64,000 bases of DNA from Dyadobacter diqingensis (GTDB lineage Bacteria; Bacteroidota; Bacteroidia; Cytophagales; Spirosomataceae), in contig NZ_JAMXKF010000006.1 in NCBI RefSeq assembly GCF_024220585.1, positions 251,751 through 315,750 of the forward strand. Direction: 5' to 3'. Shown piece by piece: positions 8,829 through 19,737 of this stretch (position 1 is the first letter of the stretch; each line of letters starts with the position of its first letter). The position numbers were made by a program, and so were the translations under genes. The notes below the pieces were generated by a model, which ran no database searches, was not told the DNA's origin, and worked only from the letters and a program-made list of their open reading frames with translations.

Positions 8829-9782
8829 ATGAAAATATATAAATATCTCTTCCTTCTCATCATTCCCGTTTTGTTAGGGAGCTGCGAAAGCATGGTGAAC
8901 GATCTCGGCCCGGACAAATTACCACGGATCGAAGCAAAGCTGGTGGTAGAATCCTACATTTCACCGCAATCCGAAGAAATCAAGGTTCTGGTTACGGAGT
9001 CGCAGCCCTTGTTCGGTCCGGCTGATTACAAACCTACGTTCGTTAAAAATGCGACGGTAAGTATATCCGGCGAAAACGGCGAGGTAATAATCCCCTATGT
9101 CGACTCTACGCTGTCTTACGTCATTCCTAAAAGTCAGTTCAAAATTGAAGCTGGAAAAACTTATACACTGCGTGTGAGCGACGGAAAACGCAGTGTGAAA
9201 GGAAGCTGCACTGTTCCTTTACAGGCTGTAACCATTAAAAGTTATGAGATCGATTCCGTACCGGAGGTCTACTCCACCCAAAACTTCCGTGCACGGGTTA
9301 AAATTTCCTGGGACGATATCAAAGGGGAAAGGAATTATTACACCATGCGTGGATACTCGATCACCGGTGCAACATATCCGGGTTATAACCCCAAAAACCC
9401 GAATAATTCCCAGCCGGTCCGCGGCACTTTTAAACGAGTGATCGAGACCGACCTTGATAATTATATGGTCAATGACATTAATCTGGATGGTATCCGCTTC
9501 GACGCACCGTTGTTTTATGTACGACTTGCCAGTCATTACACCTTTGAATACATCGATGATAATGGCGAGAAACAGATTGCAAATTCGGATCCCTGGTTTT
9601 CGGAAGTATATGTAGAGATTCTGAATCTGGATGAAAACTACTACAAATTTTACCGTTCACAGAAAGACGCAAGGGACAATGATAACCCTTTTGTCGAACC
9701 TACGCTGGTATTTACCAACATAGAAGGCGGACTCGGATGTTTCGGCTCGTACAACGTCGGAAGTTTGAGCATCAAACCTTAA
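8829..9782 (+). CDS. DUF4249 family lipoprotein, partner of TonB receptor
   Basis: The 317-residue product has a lipoprotein signal (VLLGSC, lipidated Cys at 19) and the DUF4249 pattern: an N-terminal strand region (LVVESYISPQSEEIKVLVTES), a sandwich with ATVSISGENGEV, and a C-terminal NPFVEPTLVFTNIEGGLGCFGSYN segment in which the GGLGCFGSY motif is characteristic. By family knowledge these sit on the outer membrane next to their receptor, much as SusD sits on SusC. It is co-transcribed with the receptor and followed by a strong terminator. Confidence 0.9.
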   Translation: MKIYKYLFLLIIPVLLGSCESMVNDLGPDKLPRIEAKLVVESYISPQSEEIKVLVTESQPLFGPADYKPTFVKNATVSISGENGEVIIPYVDSTLSYVIPKSQFKIEAGKTYTLRVSDGKRSVKGSCTVPLQAVTIKSYEIDSVPEVYSTQNFRARVKISWDDIKGERNYYTMRGYSITGATYPGYNPKNPNNSQPVRGTFKRVIETDLDNYMVNDINLDGIRFDAPLFYVRLASHYTFEYIDDNGEKQIANSDPWFSEVYVEILNLDENYYKFYRSQKDARDNDNPFVEPTLVFTNIEGGLGCFGSYNVGSLSIKP

Positions 9783-9808
9783 CGAATCAGATCACTCTTC
9801 AATTTTTC

Positions 9809-9856
9809 AAAAACAGAATCGCCGGCCGGAATGATCCGCCCGGCGATTCTGTTTTT
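9809..9856 (+). terminator. Intrinsic terminator of the TonB receptor/DUF4249 operon
   Basis: A 17 bp perfect stem, 9809-9825 with 9840-9856, ends in a run of five T. The A-rich 5' arm makes it potentially active on both strands. Confidence 0.88.
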
Positions 9857-10136
9857 CCATTTAAATAGTAACTAGTACTTTACATAATCATGTCTAAATC
9901 TGCCCCTTCGGACGAATTTCAGACATTATAGACCTTGCAGCTCCTTTGACGAAACGACAATTTTCACAGGATTTTCAAAAAAAATTTACCGTTAAATAAC
10001 TCTGATGAAGATGCCGTCAAGGGTCTGAAAACCGCCTAAAATCTACTTAATCGATCAAAATAGAGCATTAAGCTATTTTGTAGAACTAACTGTATTTTAC
10101 TTGTAGATATAATTTAAAAAAATAATAGAATTAATT

Positions 10137-10210
10137 CTTGCATGATAAATTTATTCGTAGTTATTTTACTACATCTTGCAAGGTGTGGGGCAGCTGAAAA
10201 CCACTAAAAA
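10137..10210 (+). ncRNA. Candidate structured RNA leader
   Basis: CTTGCA (10137-10142) pairs with TGCAAG (10177-10182), and inside it GTAGT (10157-10161) pairs with ACTAC (10168-10172) around a 6-base loop. A GTGG...CCAC pairing and a CAGCTG palindrome follow before 10210. The fold lies upstream of a 28-codon ORF and a terminator. It matches no RNA family I recognise; nested perfect stems in AT-rich DNA could be chance. Confidence 0.3.
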
Positions 10211-10244
10211 CGAGTAAGCACTAAACACAAACTTAAATTACGCT

Positions 10245-10331
10245 ATGGTATCTCTAACTCTTTCGCTGACTCAACTTTTGGTGTTTCTTGACACAATCCT
10301 TCCTAATATCACTGTTTCATTAGGCTGGTAA
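10245..10331 (+). CDS. Possible 28-residue hydrophobic peptide
   Basis: ATG at 10245 opens a 28-codon frame ending in TAA at 10329-10331. The peptide starts MVSLTLSLTQLLVFLDTILP and ends in SLGW; it has no charged residue other than one Asp and could span a membrane. An intrinsic terminator begins 20 bases later, so the ORF would occupy the whole end of a short transcript. It resembles nothing I know. It could equally be non-coding sequence of a small RNA. Confidence 0.3.
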   Translation: MVSLTLSLTQLLVFLDTILPNITVSLGW

Positions 10332-10351
10332 TTGAAATATTAACGGTATTT

Positions 10352-10384
10352 GCAAAAGGCTGATCTTTATGGTCAGCTTTTTGC
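10352..10384 (+). terminator. Intrinsic terminator after the small ORF
   Basis: A 14 bp stem with two G-U pairs (10352-10365 with 10371-10384), a 5-base loop, and T-rich sequence in and after the 3' arm (TTTTTGCTTTTA). With no annotated gene upstream for 570 bases, it implies a short transcript in this gap. Confidence 0.65.
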
Positions 10385-11605
10385 TTTTATAGAAGTTCAG
10401 CCATTTCATATCCGGCAACACAATCCATAAAAGGTTATTTCAAACTCCAAAAAACTGCTTACTATATTCCATTAAACACTATTTATCAGATAGTTATGTA
10501 AAACACAAAACTTCCGATAAACTGACTTACGACACAGGAAGCCCTTTAGATCAAAGTCCCGGATATTTTTTTAAAATTATTTTCCCTGATATAACACGGA
10601 GTATTTTTCAATAAATCGCGGAGAACCTTCACTACATCTTGGTTTGAAAGCGTAGGGAATATTGATGCAGCAATACACGATGTCCACACCAGCGACACCC
10701 CACCCGGCGAGAAAAAAATCGAGAATTGACAAAGCGAGACCAGACCATTCCGATAAAAATTCCCTCACACCAAAAGCCACTTTACAGCGTCGTACATAAA
10801 TAAATTAATTCTACACTCAATTACGAACAATTTCACTTATACAAGTAATTCTATCTTTTGTACTATTATTTCAATATTCGACCCAAAGCGCCCCTACACA
10901 TAACAAAACGTATATTGACAATAGTCAGCAAATCAAACGACATTATCACAACTTTAAAAACGAAGTAATTGGAAGACAAAACTTATTGTATATCAAATAG
11001 TTATCGTTAAATAATTTATTTAAATATTTCCATAAAAAATTAAATGTTTTGTATATATTAGTACTCAGTTTACAATCAGATACAAAATACCGCAGCAGCC
11101 GTAAAACGATTAATTTATATTTTCTTCTCACCGCAAAGATGAATGTCAGTAGTTTACCTTGTAAAATTTATTCTTTAACTCAGCTCTCAAAGAAAAATGA
11201 AACATTGTTTACTTCATTCAACTCCGACATCATGTGATGTCCGAACTGCATTCCATTTTCAAAGCGTATGTTACGCCACCAATCCGCTTTTTGCTCCTGT
11301 ATTAAAACGCGGCAACAATCATTATCCCTGAGCAAACAGCTTTATTGACCGGGCCGCCAAAGTAACCCGCGTACTGTACTTCGTTTAGCCTGCAAACAAA
11401 ATTGCAGCCATGGAAAATATTGCCTTTTGGGTATATGAAACCCCTGGTTACGATCTCGTCTTCTGCAAGGTCCGGGGCTTTTTGTGCCCAGTTTTTTCTG
11501 TCGGCGTCCGCCGATTTTAAGTTAATGCAGCATGCTGCAAACCACAATCTGCTTTTATCCTCTCTACAAACCCGGTTCACTTTACTCACTTTCAACTTAT
11601 TAGAT

Positions 11606-14600
11606 ATGAAAAAGTTTGTATGTCTCCACATGAGGTTATTGTTTGTTTCGCTTTGGGTCTGCATAGGCCTCAGTATCGGAGCAACAGCCCAGGTTAATGA
11701 TATTGTGACGGAAAATCTCCTGACAGGAAATCTCCCGAGCGAATGGGACATAGAAGGTTCCGGCGACTTATCAATTCAGGGCTTTGCGACAGATATCAGT
11801 TACAACGTGGGTGATGTGGCCAGTTTTAAGATAAAAACGACTGCACCTTCCTATACGGTTAAAATTTACCGGCTTGGTTATTATCAGGGAAACGGTGCCA
11901 GGTTTATCAGTAATGCTACGTTCATCGAACCTTTGCCTCAGATTCAGCCGGCTTGTTTCAGTGATCCCGCCACCGGTTTGCTCGATTGCGGAACCTGGGC
12001 AGAATCAGCCAACTGGGCAATTCCGCTCGACGCAGTTTCGGGTGTCTATCTCGCCAAACTGACCAGAACCGATGATTTGTCTAAGTCAAGCCATATCGTC
12101 TTTATTGTGAGAGACGATTCGAGTACCTCAGATCTGCTTTTTCAAACCTCCGACGCGACATGGCAAGCCTACAATGTGTATGGCGACACCGGCAGCAATG
12201 GAAAAAGTTTGTACACCGGCGCGGGAGGAAAAGCTTCAAAAGTAAGTTACAACCGGCCATTTTACACCCGCGCAGGTGGCGGTGGCGGCGGACCTTCCGA
12301 GGACTGGCTTTTTAATTCAGAATATCCGATGATACGATTTCTGGAAAAGAACGGTTATGACGTGACCTACACAACAAACGTAGATTCAGACCGGATGGGT
12401 AACCTCATCCAAAATCACAAGGTGTTTATGTCCGTCGGGCATGACGAGTACTGGTCGAAGGGTATGCGCGATCATGTCACCAATGCACGCAATGCCGGGA
12501 CGCACCTTGCTTTTTTTAGCGGCAACGAAATGTACTGGAAAACCCGCTGGGAAAACAGTCAGGTTCAAACCGCAAAATCGCACCGGACGCTGGTCTGTTA
12601 TAAAGAAGGCTCTCTGGGCGAAAATCAATGCAATGGAAAATGCGACAACACGACAACAGAATGGACGGGTTTATGGAGGAGCGGCTGTGAATTCCCGACC
12701 AGCGACGGCTGCAATCCGGAAAATGCTTTAACCGGACAAATAAGCTGGGACGGTTCAACAGGTACGATGGAAGTACCCAGCACCTATAAAAATCTGCGTT
12801 TCTGGCGCAATACGAGTGTTGCCGGTCTGGCCAACGGAGCTGTTGCCATTTTAGCAAATAATTCATTGGGATATGAGTGGAATCCCGAACAGGAAGCATA
12901 CCGATCCTCATATCCTGCCGGGAGAATTATCCTTTCCAAAACTGTTTTACACGGCAACACACATTATCTCAGTCTGTACAAACATGTGAATGGCACCAAA
13001 AAATCACTGGTTTTTGGTGCGGGAACCGTTCAGTGGTCATGGGGACTTGATGACCAGCATGACCGGGGCAATGACCCAGTAAGCCCCGCCATGCAACAGG
13101 CAACGGTTAATTTGTTTGCAGATATGGGTGCGCAGCCAGGTTCCATCCAGGCTGGCCTGACGCCGGCTACAAGTTCCACGGATGATACTGCACCGATTCT
13201 GACTGTGGCCACACCGGTGGCGGGATTCTCAATTCCGGCGGGCACGGATTTCAATATTAACGGTACCGCCTCAGACGATAACACGGTGGCCGGCATAGAA
13301 ATTTCGACAAACGGAGGCGTCACCTGGCACCTCGCAACGGGTACTACCACATGGAATTTTAACTGGACGCCGACGGCACAAGGCGCTGCTACGGTTATGC
13401 TGAGAGTTTTTGATGATTCAGGGAATATCAGCACCATCACAACGATCAGCGGAACCGTTACCGTTGCCACACCGCAGCCTTGCCCATGTACCGTATTTCA
13501 GCCAGCCGACTCCCCTGGCCCGTCAGTGTATAATGACGGACAGCCGATTCAACTTGGGATGAGATTTACGGCCGATGTCAACGGGTTTGTGACCGGCGTA
13601 CGTTTTTTCAAACATCCTGAAAACACCGGTACGCACACGGGTCAGCTATACAGTGCTGCCGGAATCTTACTGGCCCAGGTTATTTTCTCAAATGAAACCG
13701 CATCAGGCTGGCAGGAAGCACTGTTCTCGTCTCCGGTTGCCATTACTGCCACTACACCTTATATTATATCCTATCACAGCGCAACAGGCAGATATTCTGC
13801 CGTAAACCCATTTTTTGATACCGAGAAAATAAACGGACACCTGCGCGGTTTAGCTGATTCAGATCCGGCACCCAATGGCATTTATAAGTACACAGCCAGT
13901 CCCGCTTTTCCGACGGACAACTACCAGTCGAGCAACTATTATGTTGACGTTGTTTTTAATACTGAAAACCAGACCGACGCAACCCCGCCTTTGGTGGTCT
14001 CAACTGCGCCGGGCAACAATGGCAACAATATTAATATCCATGCCGGAATCAATGTTACCTTCAACGAGGCTTTGGATGCAGGCACTGTTTCAGGCAATAC
14101 AATCCGGTTATTGCAAGCCGGCGTTCCCGTTGCAGCTTCGGTCAGTTATGCGTCGGCAACACTCACAGCTATCCTCACCCCAGATGTTCCGTTAAGTTAT
14201 GCCACTGCCTACACCATTGAAGTGGCAGGAGGCGCCGCAGATCCACGGGTCAAAGACGCAGCTGGCAATGCACTGGCCACCACATTTACCTCGGTATTTA
14301 CCACGAAAACTGCACCTGTGATTTTGCCTTCGCCTAATGAAGGACCCGGCGGTCCGATTTTGGTGATCAGCTCCTCCGCAAATCCGTTCAGCCGGTATCC
14401 GGTTGAGATTTTAAGAGCCGAAGGTTTCAATTCATTTGCAGCAAAGGATATTGCCGAAATTACCGCCACGCCTTCACTGCTTAATAACTATGATGTGATC
14501 GTCCTTGGCGAAATCCCGCTTTCCCCTGATCATGTCGCCTCATTCACCGCTTTTGTAAATGCAGGCGGTACATTAATTGCTCTCAAACCCGATAACCAGC

Positions 14601-17600
14601 TGGCAACATTATTGGGAATTACTTCCGTAGCAGGTACGCTAAGCGATAAGTATATCAGGGTCAATACCGCCAACGGACCGGGAGTCGGCATTGTTGATGA
14701 GACAATTCAGTTTCATGGAGCCGCAAATCTTTACACGCTTAATGGGGCTGTCAGTCTGGCCTATTTACATAGCGATGCCAATACGGCAACAATAAATCCG
14801 GCCGTAACTTTAAACGAGCCGGGTGGAAACGGAGGAAAAGCGATCGCGTTTGCTTACGACCTGGCCAGATCCATTGTTTACACGCGTCAGGGAAACCCGT
14901 TATGGGCCGGGCAAAAAAGAGACGGGCAGGATGGCCCTATCCGTTCGGATGATATGTTTTTTCCTGACTGGATTGATTTCAACAAGGTGGCCATTCCGCA
15001 AGCGGACGAGCAGCAACGCCTGCTGGCCAATATCATTTTGCAAAGTAATATGCATAAAAAACCACTGCCACGTTTCTGGTATCTTCCGCGAGGCTTAAAG
15101 GCCGCGGTTGTCATGACCGGTGATGACCATGCAGCAGGCGGAACCATCGGGAGATTTGATGATTATCTTGCCAAAAGTATAACAAACGATCAGGCGGCCG
15201 TCGATAACTGGACTGCCATCCGAAGCACTTCTTACATTTTTCCGGGCACACCGATTAGCGTGGCACAAGTTACGGATTATCAGGACAAAGGGTTTGAAAT
15301 TGCTTTGCATCTGAACACCAATTGTGCGGGTTATGACGCAGCCAGTTTACAGCAGTTTTTCACGGATCAGATGGCTTCATTGTCGACGCAGCTTCCTAAT
15401 TTGGCCACACCAAGCACCAACCGCACCCACTGTATTGCATGGAGCGACTGGGCGACCAAGCCAAAAATTGAACTCGCCAATGGAATCCGCTTTGATGTCA
15501 ATTATTATTACTGGCCGCAAACCTGGGTTAACGACAGACCCGGCATGTTTACCGGCTCAGGCATGCCTATGCGTTTCGCGGATCTGGACGGAACGCTGAT
15601 TGATGTGTATCAGGGGGCGACACAATTGACCGACGAATCCGGTATCAATTATGCAACCCACATTGCCACTTTACTCGACAACGCGCTGAGCAGCAAGGGG
15701 TATTATGGTGTATTCACAGCCAATATGCATACAGACGTAAACGGAAGCAATAGCAGCAACGGATCAGACGCGATTGTGACGGCGGCAAAAAACCGAAACA
15801 TCCCTGTTATTTCAGCACGACAAATGCTTCAATGGCTGGACGGGCGAAATAATTCCTCTTTTGCGAATATGACCTGGAATGGCAATGTGCTTCATTTTGA
15901 TATTAACACAGCTTCCGGATCAGCCAATTTACGTGCTATGCTCCCCGTGGAATCCGACGGCGGCGAACTAAGCGGTATTACTTTTAATGGTAATCCATTG
16001 CCATTTACCAATGAAATGATCAAAGGTATGAATTATGCCTTTTTCCCTGCCGGCACCGGAAGTTACATCGCCATGTACAACGCTGATAATGTGCCTCCGC
16101 AAATTTCAAACATCACTGTTACACAATCCATTGCCGGAAGCGCAACCATTAGCTGGACAACCAACGAAGCAGCTACATCCAAAGTAGACTATGGAACTTT
16201 GCCCAATCAGCTCACGATGAATGAGGCGAGCGTCAGTCTGGTTACAATGCATAACATTACACTGAACGGACTTACTTCGGGCACTACATACCATTTCAGA
16301 GTAACCGCTACTGATGTTGCTTTAAACAGCGCCACAGCGCCGGCCGAACCGGCGGCGCCAGGTAATTTCGCAACACCCGTACCTGCCTGCTTTGAAGACC
16401 TTAGCAGCACACAGTTTAACCTGGGGACTTTCGGAAACAACACGATCGCAGGTACAGAAGGGGTTACTTTAAAACCAAAAAAAGAGGAATTCACTACCCT
16501 GCCGCCTACGACGGAATGGCAGAGTTTTCCGTGGAATGCCGGCGGTACAAGTACCATTACGGATGGAAAAATCGTGGTAAATGGTGCCCGGTAGAATACA
16601 GAACCAGTCGGAAATACTTTCGGTCCGGGAACAGCAATTGAATTTGTTGCCACATTTGGAGCCACCGCTTTTCAGCATATTGGTTTCGGTGCAGGCAATA
16701 ATGTTGACATGTACAACAACACTGCTATCTGGGCCATGTTCAGCACCAACACCACCAATAACCAGTTGCAGGCAAGAGTTGCCAATGGCGTATTTGATAA
16801 CTATGTAATTCCGGGCAGTTTCCTCGGCACGCCACATCGTTACAAAATCGTGTGGAATGCCAACAGTTTCGATTTTTTCATCGACGGGGTTCCTGTTCAC
16901 ACTTTCACCACTACTTTGACAACACCGATGCGGATCGGTATCAGTGATTTGAATGTTAGCGAGCCAGTCCTGAATGTGGATTGGATTCAAATTTTACCCG
17001 CCAGCTATCCGGAGACCGGAAGTTTTATTTCACGCGTATATGACGGAAGAAGTGCCAAAACATGGGGACAAGCCTTCTGGACGTCCGATTTGCCGGCAGG
17101 AACAAACCTTCAGCTATTCCAGCGGCAGGGAAACACAGCCAATCCGGATGACAACACCTGGACTTTATTTACGGCAATTCCGGCCAATGGCAACAACGTC
17201 GGCGGCACCTCACGGTACATTCAATATCGCGCCGACTTGTCGACGTCCAATATCCTGAACAGCCCTGTACTGAAATCAATGTCTATCGCCTGCTCAGAAC
17301 CGGTATGCCCGTCCGTCGTTTTCACACCACAGACAGGAACATCCTTAACCACGGCGATAGCCGGTGCAAATTACTCACAGACAATCAGCACCAATCCGGC
17401 AGGTTATACCTTCTCAGCAACCGGGCTCCCTACCGAACTTTCAATAGCAGAATCTTCGGGCATCATCAGCGGAAAACCGGCCGGGGCGGGAAATTACAGC
17501 AACATTTTCGTGACCGCAACACAAGGCACCTGTCTCGTTACAGCGTCTTACTCGCTTACGGTTTCACCAAACCCACTGCCTGTTACGCTCACCCGTTTTG

Positions 17601-18112
17601 TTGCCGTGAAAGAAGGCCGGTCAGCCCTACTTCACTGGTCAACAACACAGGAAATAAACAGTGAACGATTCGATATCGACCGTAGTATGGACGGAAAAAC
17701 CTGGAAAAATATCGGTACTGTTGTAGCAAAAGGTGAAAGTTCAACGGTTCAAAACTATGCTTATGCGGATACAGAACCATTGAGCGGGCAAAACTACTAC
17801 CGGCTAAAAATGGTAGATAAAGACGGAACGTTCGCGTACAGCCGCATACAGAATCTGATGTTCATTGATCCAGCTAATTTCCTGACTTTCCCGAATCCTG
17901 TATCGGAACAACTGAAAATTAACATCAGTGATATCAAAATCCTTAAAACAATTACGCTTTTTGATCTTAAAGGAAATGTCGTTTACACCGCGTCGGGAAA
18001 CAGATTATCCAAAACGATTGATGTCAAACCGTACAGCTCTGAAATGTATATTTTGGAATTGGTATATCAAGACGGACAAATCAGGACAGCTAAAATTGTC
18101 ATCCTGAAATGA
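11606..18112 (+). pseudogene. Giant T9SS-secreted multidomain protein interrupted by an in-frame TAG
   Basis: From ATG 11606 (signal peptide MKKFVCLHMRLLFVSLWVCI, cleaved after ATAQ) one frame runs to TGA at 18112, 2168 codons before it, broken only by TAG at 16592-16594 (codon 1663). Homology-like sequence continues in the same frame after it. Domains in order: N,N-dimethylformamidase-beta-like region (about 60-500, SVGHDEYWSKGMRDH), Ig-like (about 520-620), DUF4082 (625-785), Big_5-type Ig (790-900), a glutamine-amidotransferase-like fold (910-1010), a polysaccharide-deacetylase-like segment (about 1155-1380, VVMTGDDHA), and a fibronectin III domain (1495-1590). After the TAG come a LamG-like domain, a putative Ig domain, and a T9SS type A sorting tail (FLTFPNPVSEQLKI...IVILK). 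Without read-through the product loses its sorting tail and could not be exported by T9SS. It could be a recent nonsense mutation or a sequencing error. Confidence 0.85.
16592..16594 (+). other. In-frame TAG stop inside the giant gene
   Basis: The codon order is GGT GCC CGG TAG AAT ACA GAA. Both sides keep the same frame and the downstream LamG-like domain begins immediately (FVATFGATAFQHIGFGAG), so a single base change explains the break. No frameshift is needed. Confidence 0.9.
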
Positions 18113-18118
18113 CGCATC

Positions 18119-18162
18119 ATAACAAAGGAGGCAGTATAACGCCGCCGCCTTTGTTATTTTTC
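18119..18162 (+). terminator. Terminator after the giant secreted-protein gene
   Basis: A 14 bp stem with one mismatch (18119-18132 with 18144-18157) is followed by TTTTT. It lies between two convergent genes; the T-run favours the plus strand. Confidence 0.75.
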
Positions 18163-18174
18163 AGAAATAAAAAT

Positions 18175-19725
18175 CTACTTCAAAACCACCATTGAATAGG
18201 CCGGAAGTTTTAAAGTCTGGTTTTTGATTTCTGCTTTGGAGGAAGAATGAAACACAGGCGTTTTAAACTTTCCGGGAACATTAACTGATTTTTCCGTATC
18301 GCCCACATTGTGAATGACCAACAAATCTCCTGAGCGATCCGTCCTGATAAATGCAATAACATCGGTTTCACGGATACCGCTTTCTGCCAGATTAACGGGT
18401 GAAACCTGCCCCAGAGCGGGCTGCGAATGACGCAGTTTTAAAAGCCTTTTGTAATGGTTGAAGAGCGAGCCCGGATCAGCTTTCTGAGTTTCCAGATTTC
18501 GCACGCTTTCATCCGTTGAAAACTTAGGATTCAACCAGGTTGGTCTTTGCTTATCGGCGGATTTGGCGGCCCATAAAAATGGCTCCCGGATATTTTCGTC
18601 CGGTTTATCACCCAGCATCCCGATCTCCTCGCCATAATACAAATAAGGCTCTCCCGGCAGCGTCAGCAATAAATTGGCTGCCACCTTCATTTTATCAACA
18701 TTCCCGTTAACCGCCGTACCAATGCGGATCTGATCGTGATTACCTGTGACTGTGGCATCAATAAAATCCGGATTCACTTTTTTGTACTCGCCATAAGTAT
18801 CGGTAAGCTGTTTCACCAAATCAACATGCTCGCCTTTACCCAGAATTTTCTGAATCGCCAGTGCCGCGTCAATATTAAAATTCGCCGGCAACCCACGGAA
18901 ATACGGTGCCACCTTATCGGGTGTGGCCCACACCTCACCAACCAGATAAACGTCCGGCTTGTAACCCGTCACTTTCTCCCGAAACTCCACCCAGAAAGCC
19001 TGACTTTTTTCGGCTTCCCAGTCCGGATAAATGTGTTTGGCAGCATCCAGCCTGAACCCGTCCAGCCCTACTTCTTTTAGCCAGAATTCGGCAACGGAAT
19101 AAATCTCTTCACGCACCTTTGGGTTATCAAAATTCAGGTCAGGCATTCCGCTCCAAAACAAACCGTAATACTTTTCGGGCCCGGCTTCCTTGGTGGCATG
19201 CCAGGGATTAACTTCCCAGGAATCGCCCGATTTCTCACGTGTGGCAATGCCGAGTGAATCGATCTTTGTCTGGGAAAGCCAGACATAATAATCCCGGTAA
19301 GGGTTGTCCTTTCCTTTTTGCGCCTCCAAAAACCACGGATGCTGGTTGCTGGTGTGGTTCACAACAAGGTCTTTCACGATCTTCATGTTCCGCTTATGTG
19401 CCTCCGATATCAATCTCTTGAAATCATCTATCGTACCATATTCCGGATCGATCTGCCGGTAATCGGCTACGTCATACTTATGATAAGTCGGGGATTTGCA
19501 AATGGGTGTGAGCCACAAAGCGTCAATTCCTAGATCTTTAAGATAATCAAGTTTGGATGTGATACCGTTGATATCGCCAATGCCATCATGGTTCGAGTCG
19601 GCGAAGGAACGGACAAAAATTTCATAACAGACACCCGGCGGCTTCGTCACCTGGGCCTGCGTTATGGTTCCATACAGAAACCAGAACGCCAAAAAAATGG
19701 CTCGCTTATTTTGTTTAATGCTCAT
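18175..19725 (-). CDS. susG: GH13 alpha-amylase, SusG-like
   Basis: This 516-residue secreted enzyme hydrolyses alpha-1,4-glucans. It has an N-terminal hydrophobic signal (AIFLAFWFLYGTITQAQ) without a clear lipobox. The (beta/alpha)8 barrel shows all four GH13 conserved regions: VVNHTS, the nucleophile Asp227 in GFRLDAAKH, the acid/base Glu264 in LVGEVW, and Asp331 in TGNHDQ. A C-terminal beta domain covers about 440-516. It is the last gene of the susC-D-E-G operon, 12 bases downstream of susE. The name is by analogy to the Bacteroides starch system; substrate range within alpha-glucans is not provable from sequence. Confidence 0.93.
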   Translation of the reverse strand: MSIKQNKRAIFLAFWFLYGTITQAQVTKPPGVCYEIFVRSFADSNHDGIGDINGITSKLDYLKDLGIDALWLTPICKSPTYHKYDVADYRQIDPEYGTIDDFKRLISEAHKRNMKIVKDLVVNHTSNQHPWFLEAQKGKDNPYRDYYVWLSQTKIDSLGIATREKSGDSWEVNPWHATKEAGPEKYYGLFWSGMPDLNFDNPKVREEIYSVAEFWLKEVGLDGFRLDAAKHIYPDWEAEKSQAFWVEFREKVTGYKPDVYLVGEVWATPDKVAPYFRGLPANFNIDAALAIQKILGKGEHVDLVKQLTDTYGEYKKVNPDFIDATVTGNHDQIRIGTAVNGNVDKMKVAANLLLTLPGEPYLYYGEEIGMLGDKPDENIREPFLWAAKSADKQRPTWLNPKFSTDESVRNLETQKADPGSLFNHYKRLLKLRHSQPALGQVSPVNLAESGIRETDVIAFIRTDRSGDLLVIHNVGDTEKSVNVPGKFKTPVFHSSSKAEIKNQTLKLPAYSMVVLK

Positions 19726-19737
19726 TTATCTTCGAAA

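Larger units (their letters stand above)
9857..11605. other. AT-rich intergenic region with no normal gene
   Basis: This 1.75 kb stretch is more AT-rich than its surroundings and has no ORF with recognisable protein features on either strand. The only structured part is 10137-10384 (a nested hairpin, a 28-codon ORF, then a terminator), annotated separately. The last 300 bases are less AT-rich and lead into the giant secreted-protein gene, whose frame is open upstream of its ATG by chance. From 10385 to 11240 I see nothing definite. Confidence 0.6.

Noticed and set aside
10577..10780. 67-codon minus-strand ORF in the AT-rich gap
   Set aside because: Starts convincingly but shows no recognisable motif and has no ribosome-binding site, promoter or terminator tied to it.
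11402..11605. 68-residue N-terminal extension of the giant secreted protein
   Set aside because: It would place sequence before a clear signal peptide at ATG 11606; the open frame upstream looks accidental.
16592..16594. TAG read as pyrrolysine, or programmed frameshift
   Set aside because: No pyl genes in the window and no slippery site or frame change; a plain nonsense change or sequence error is simpler.
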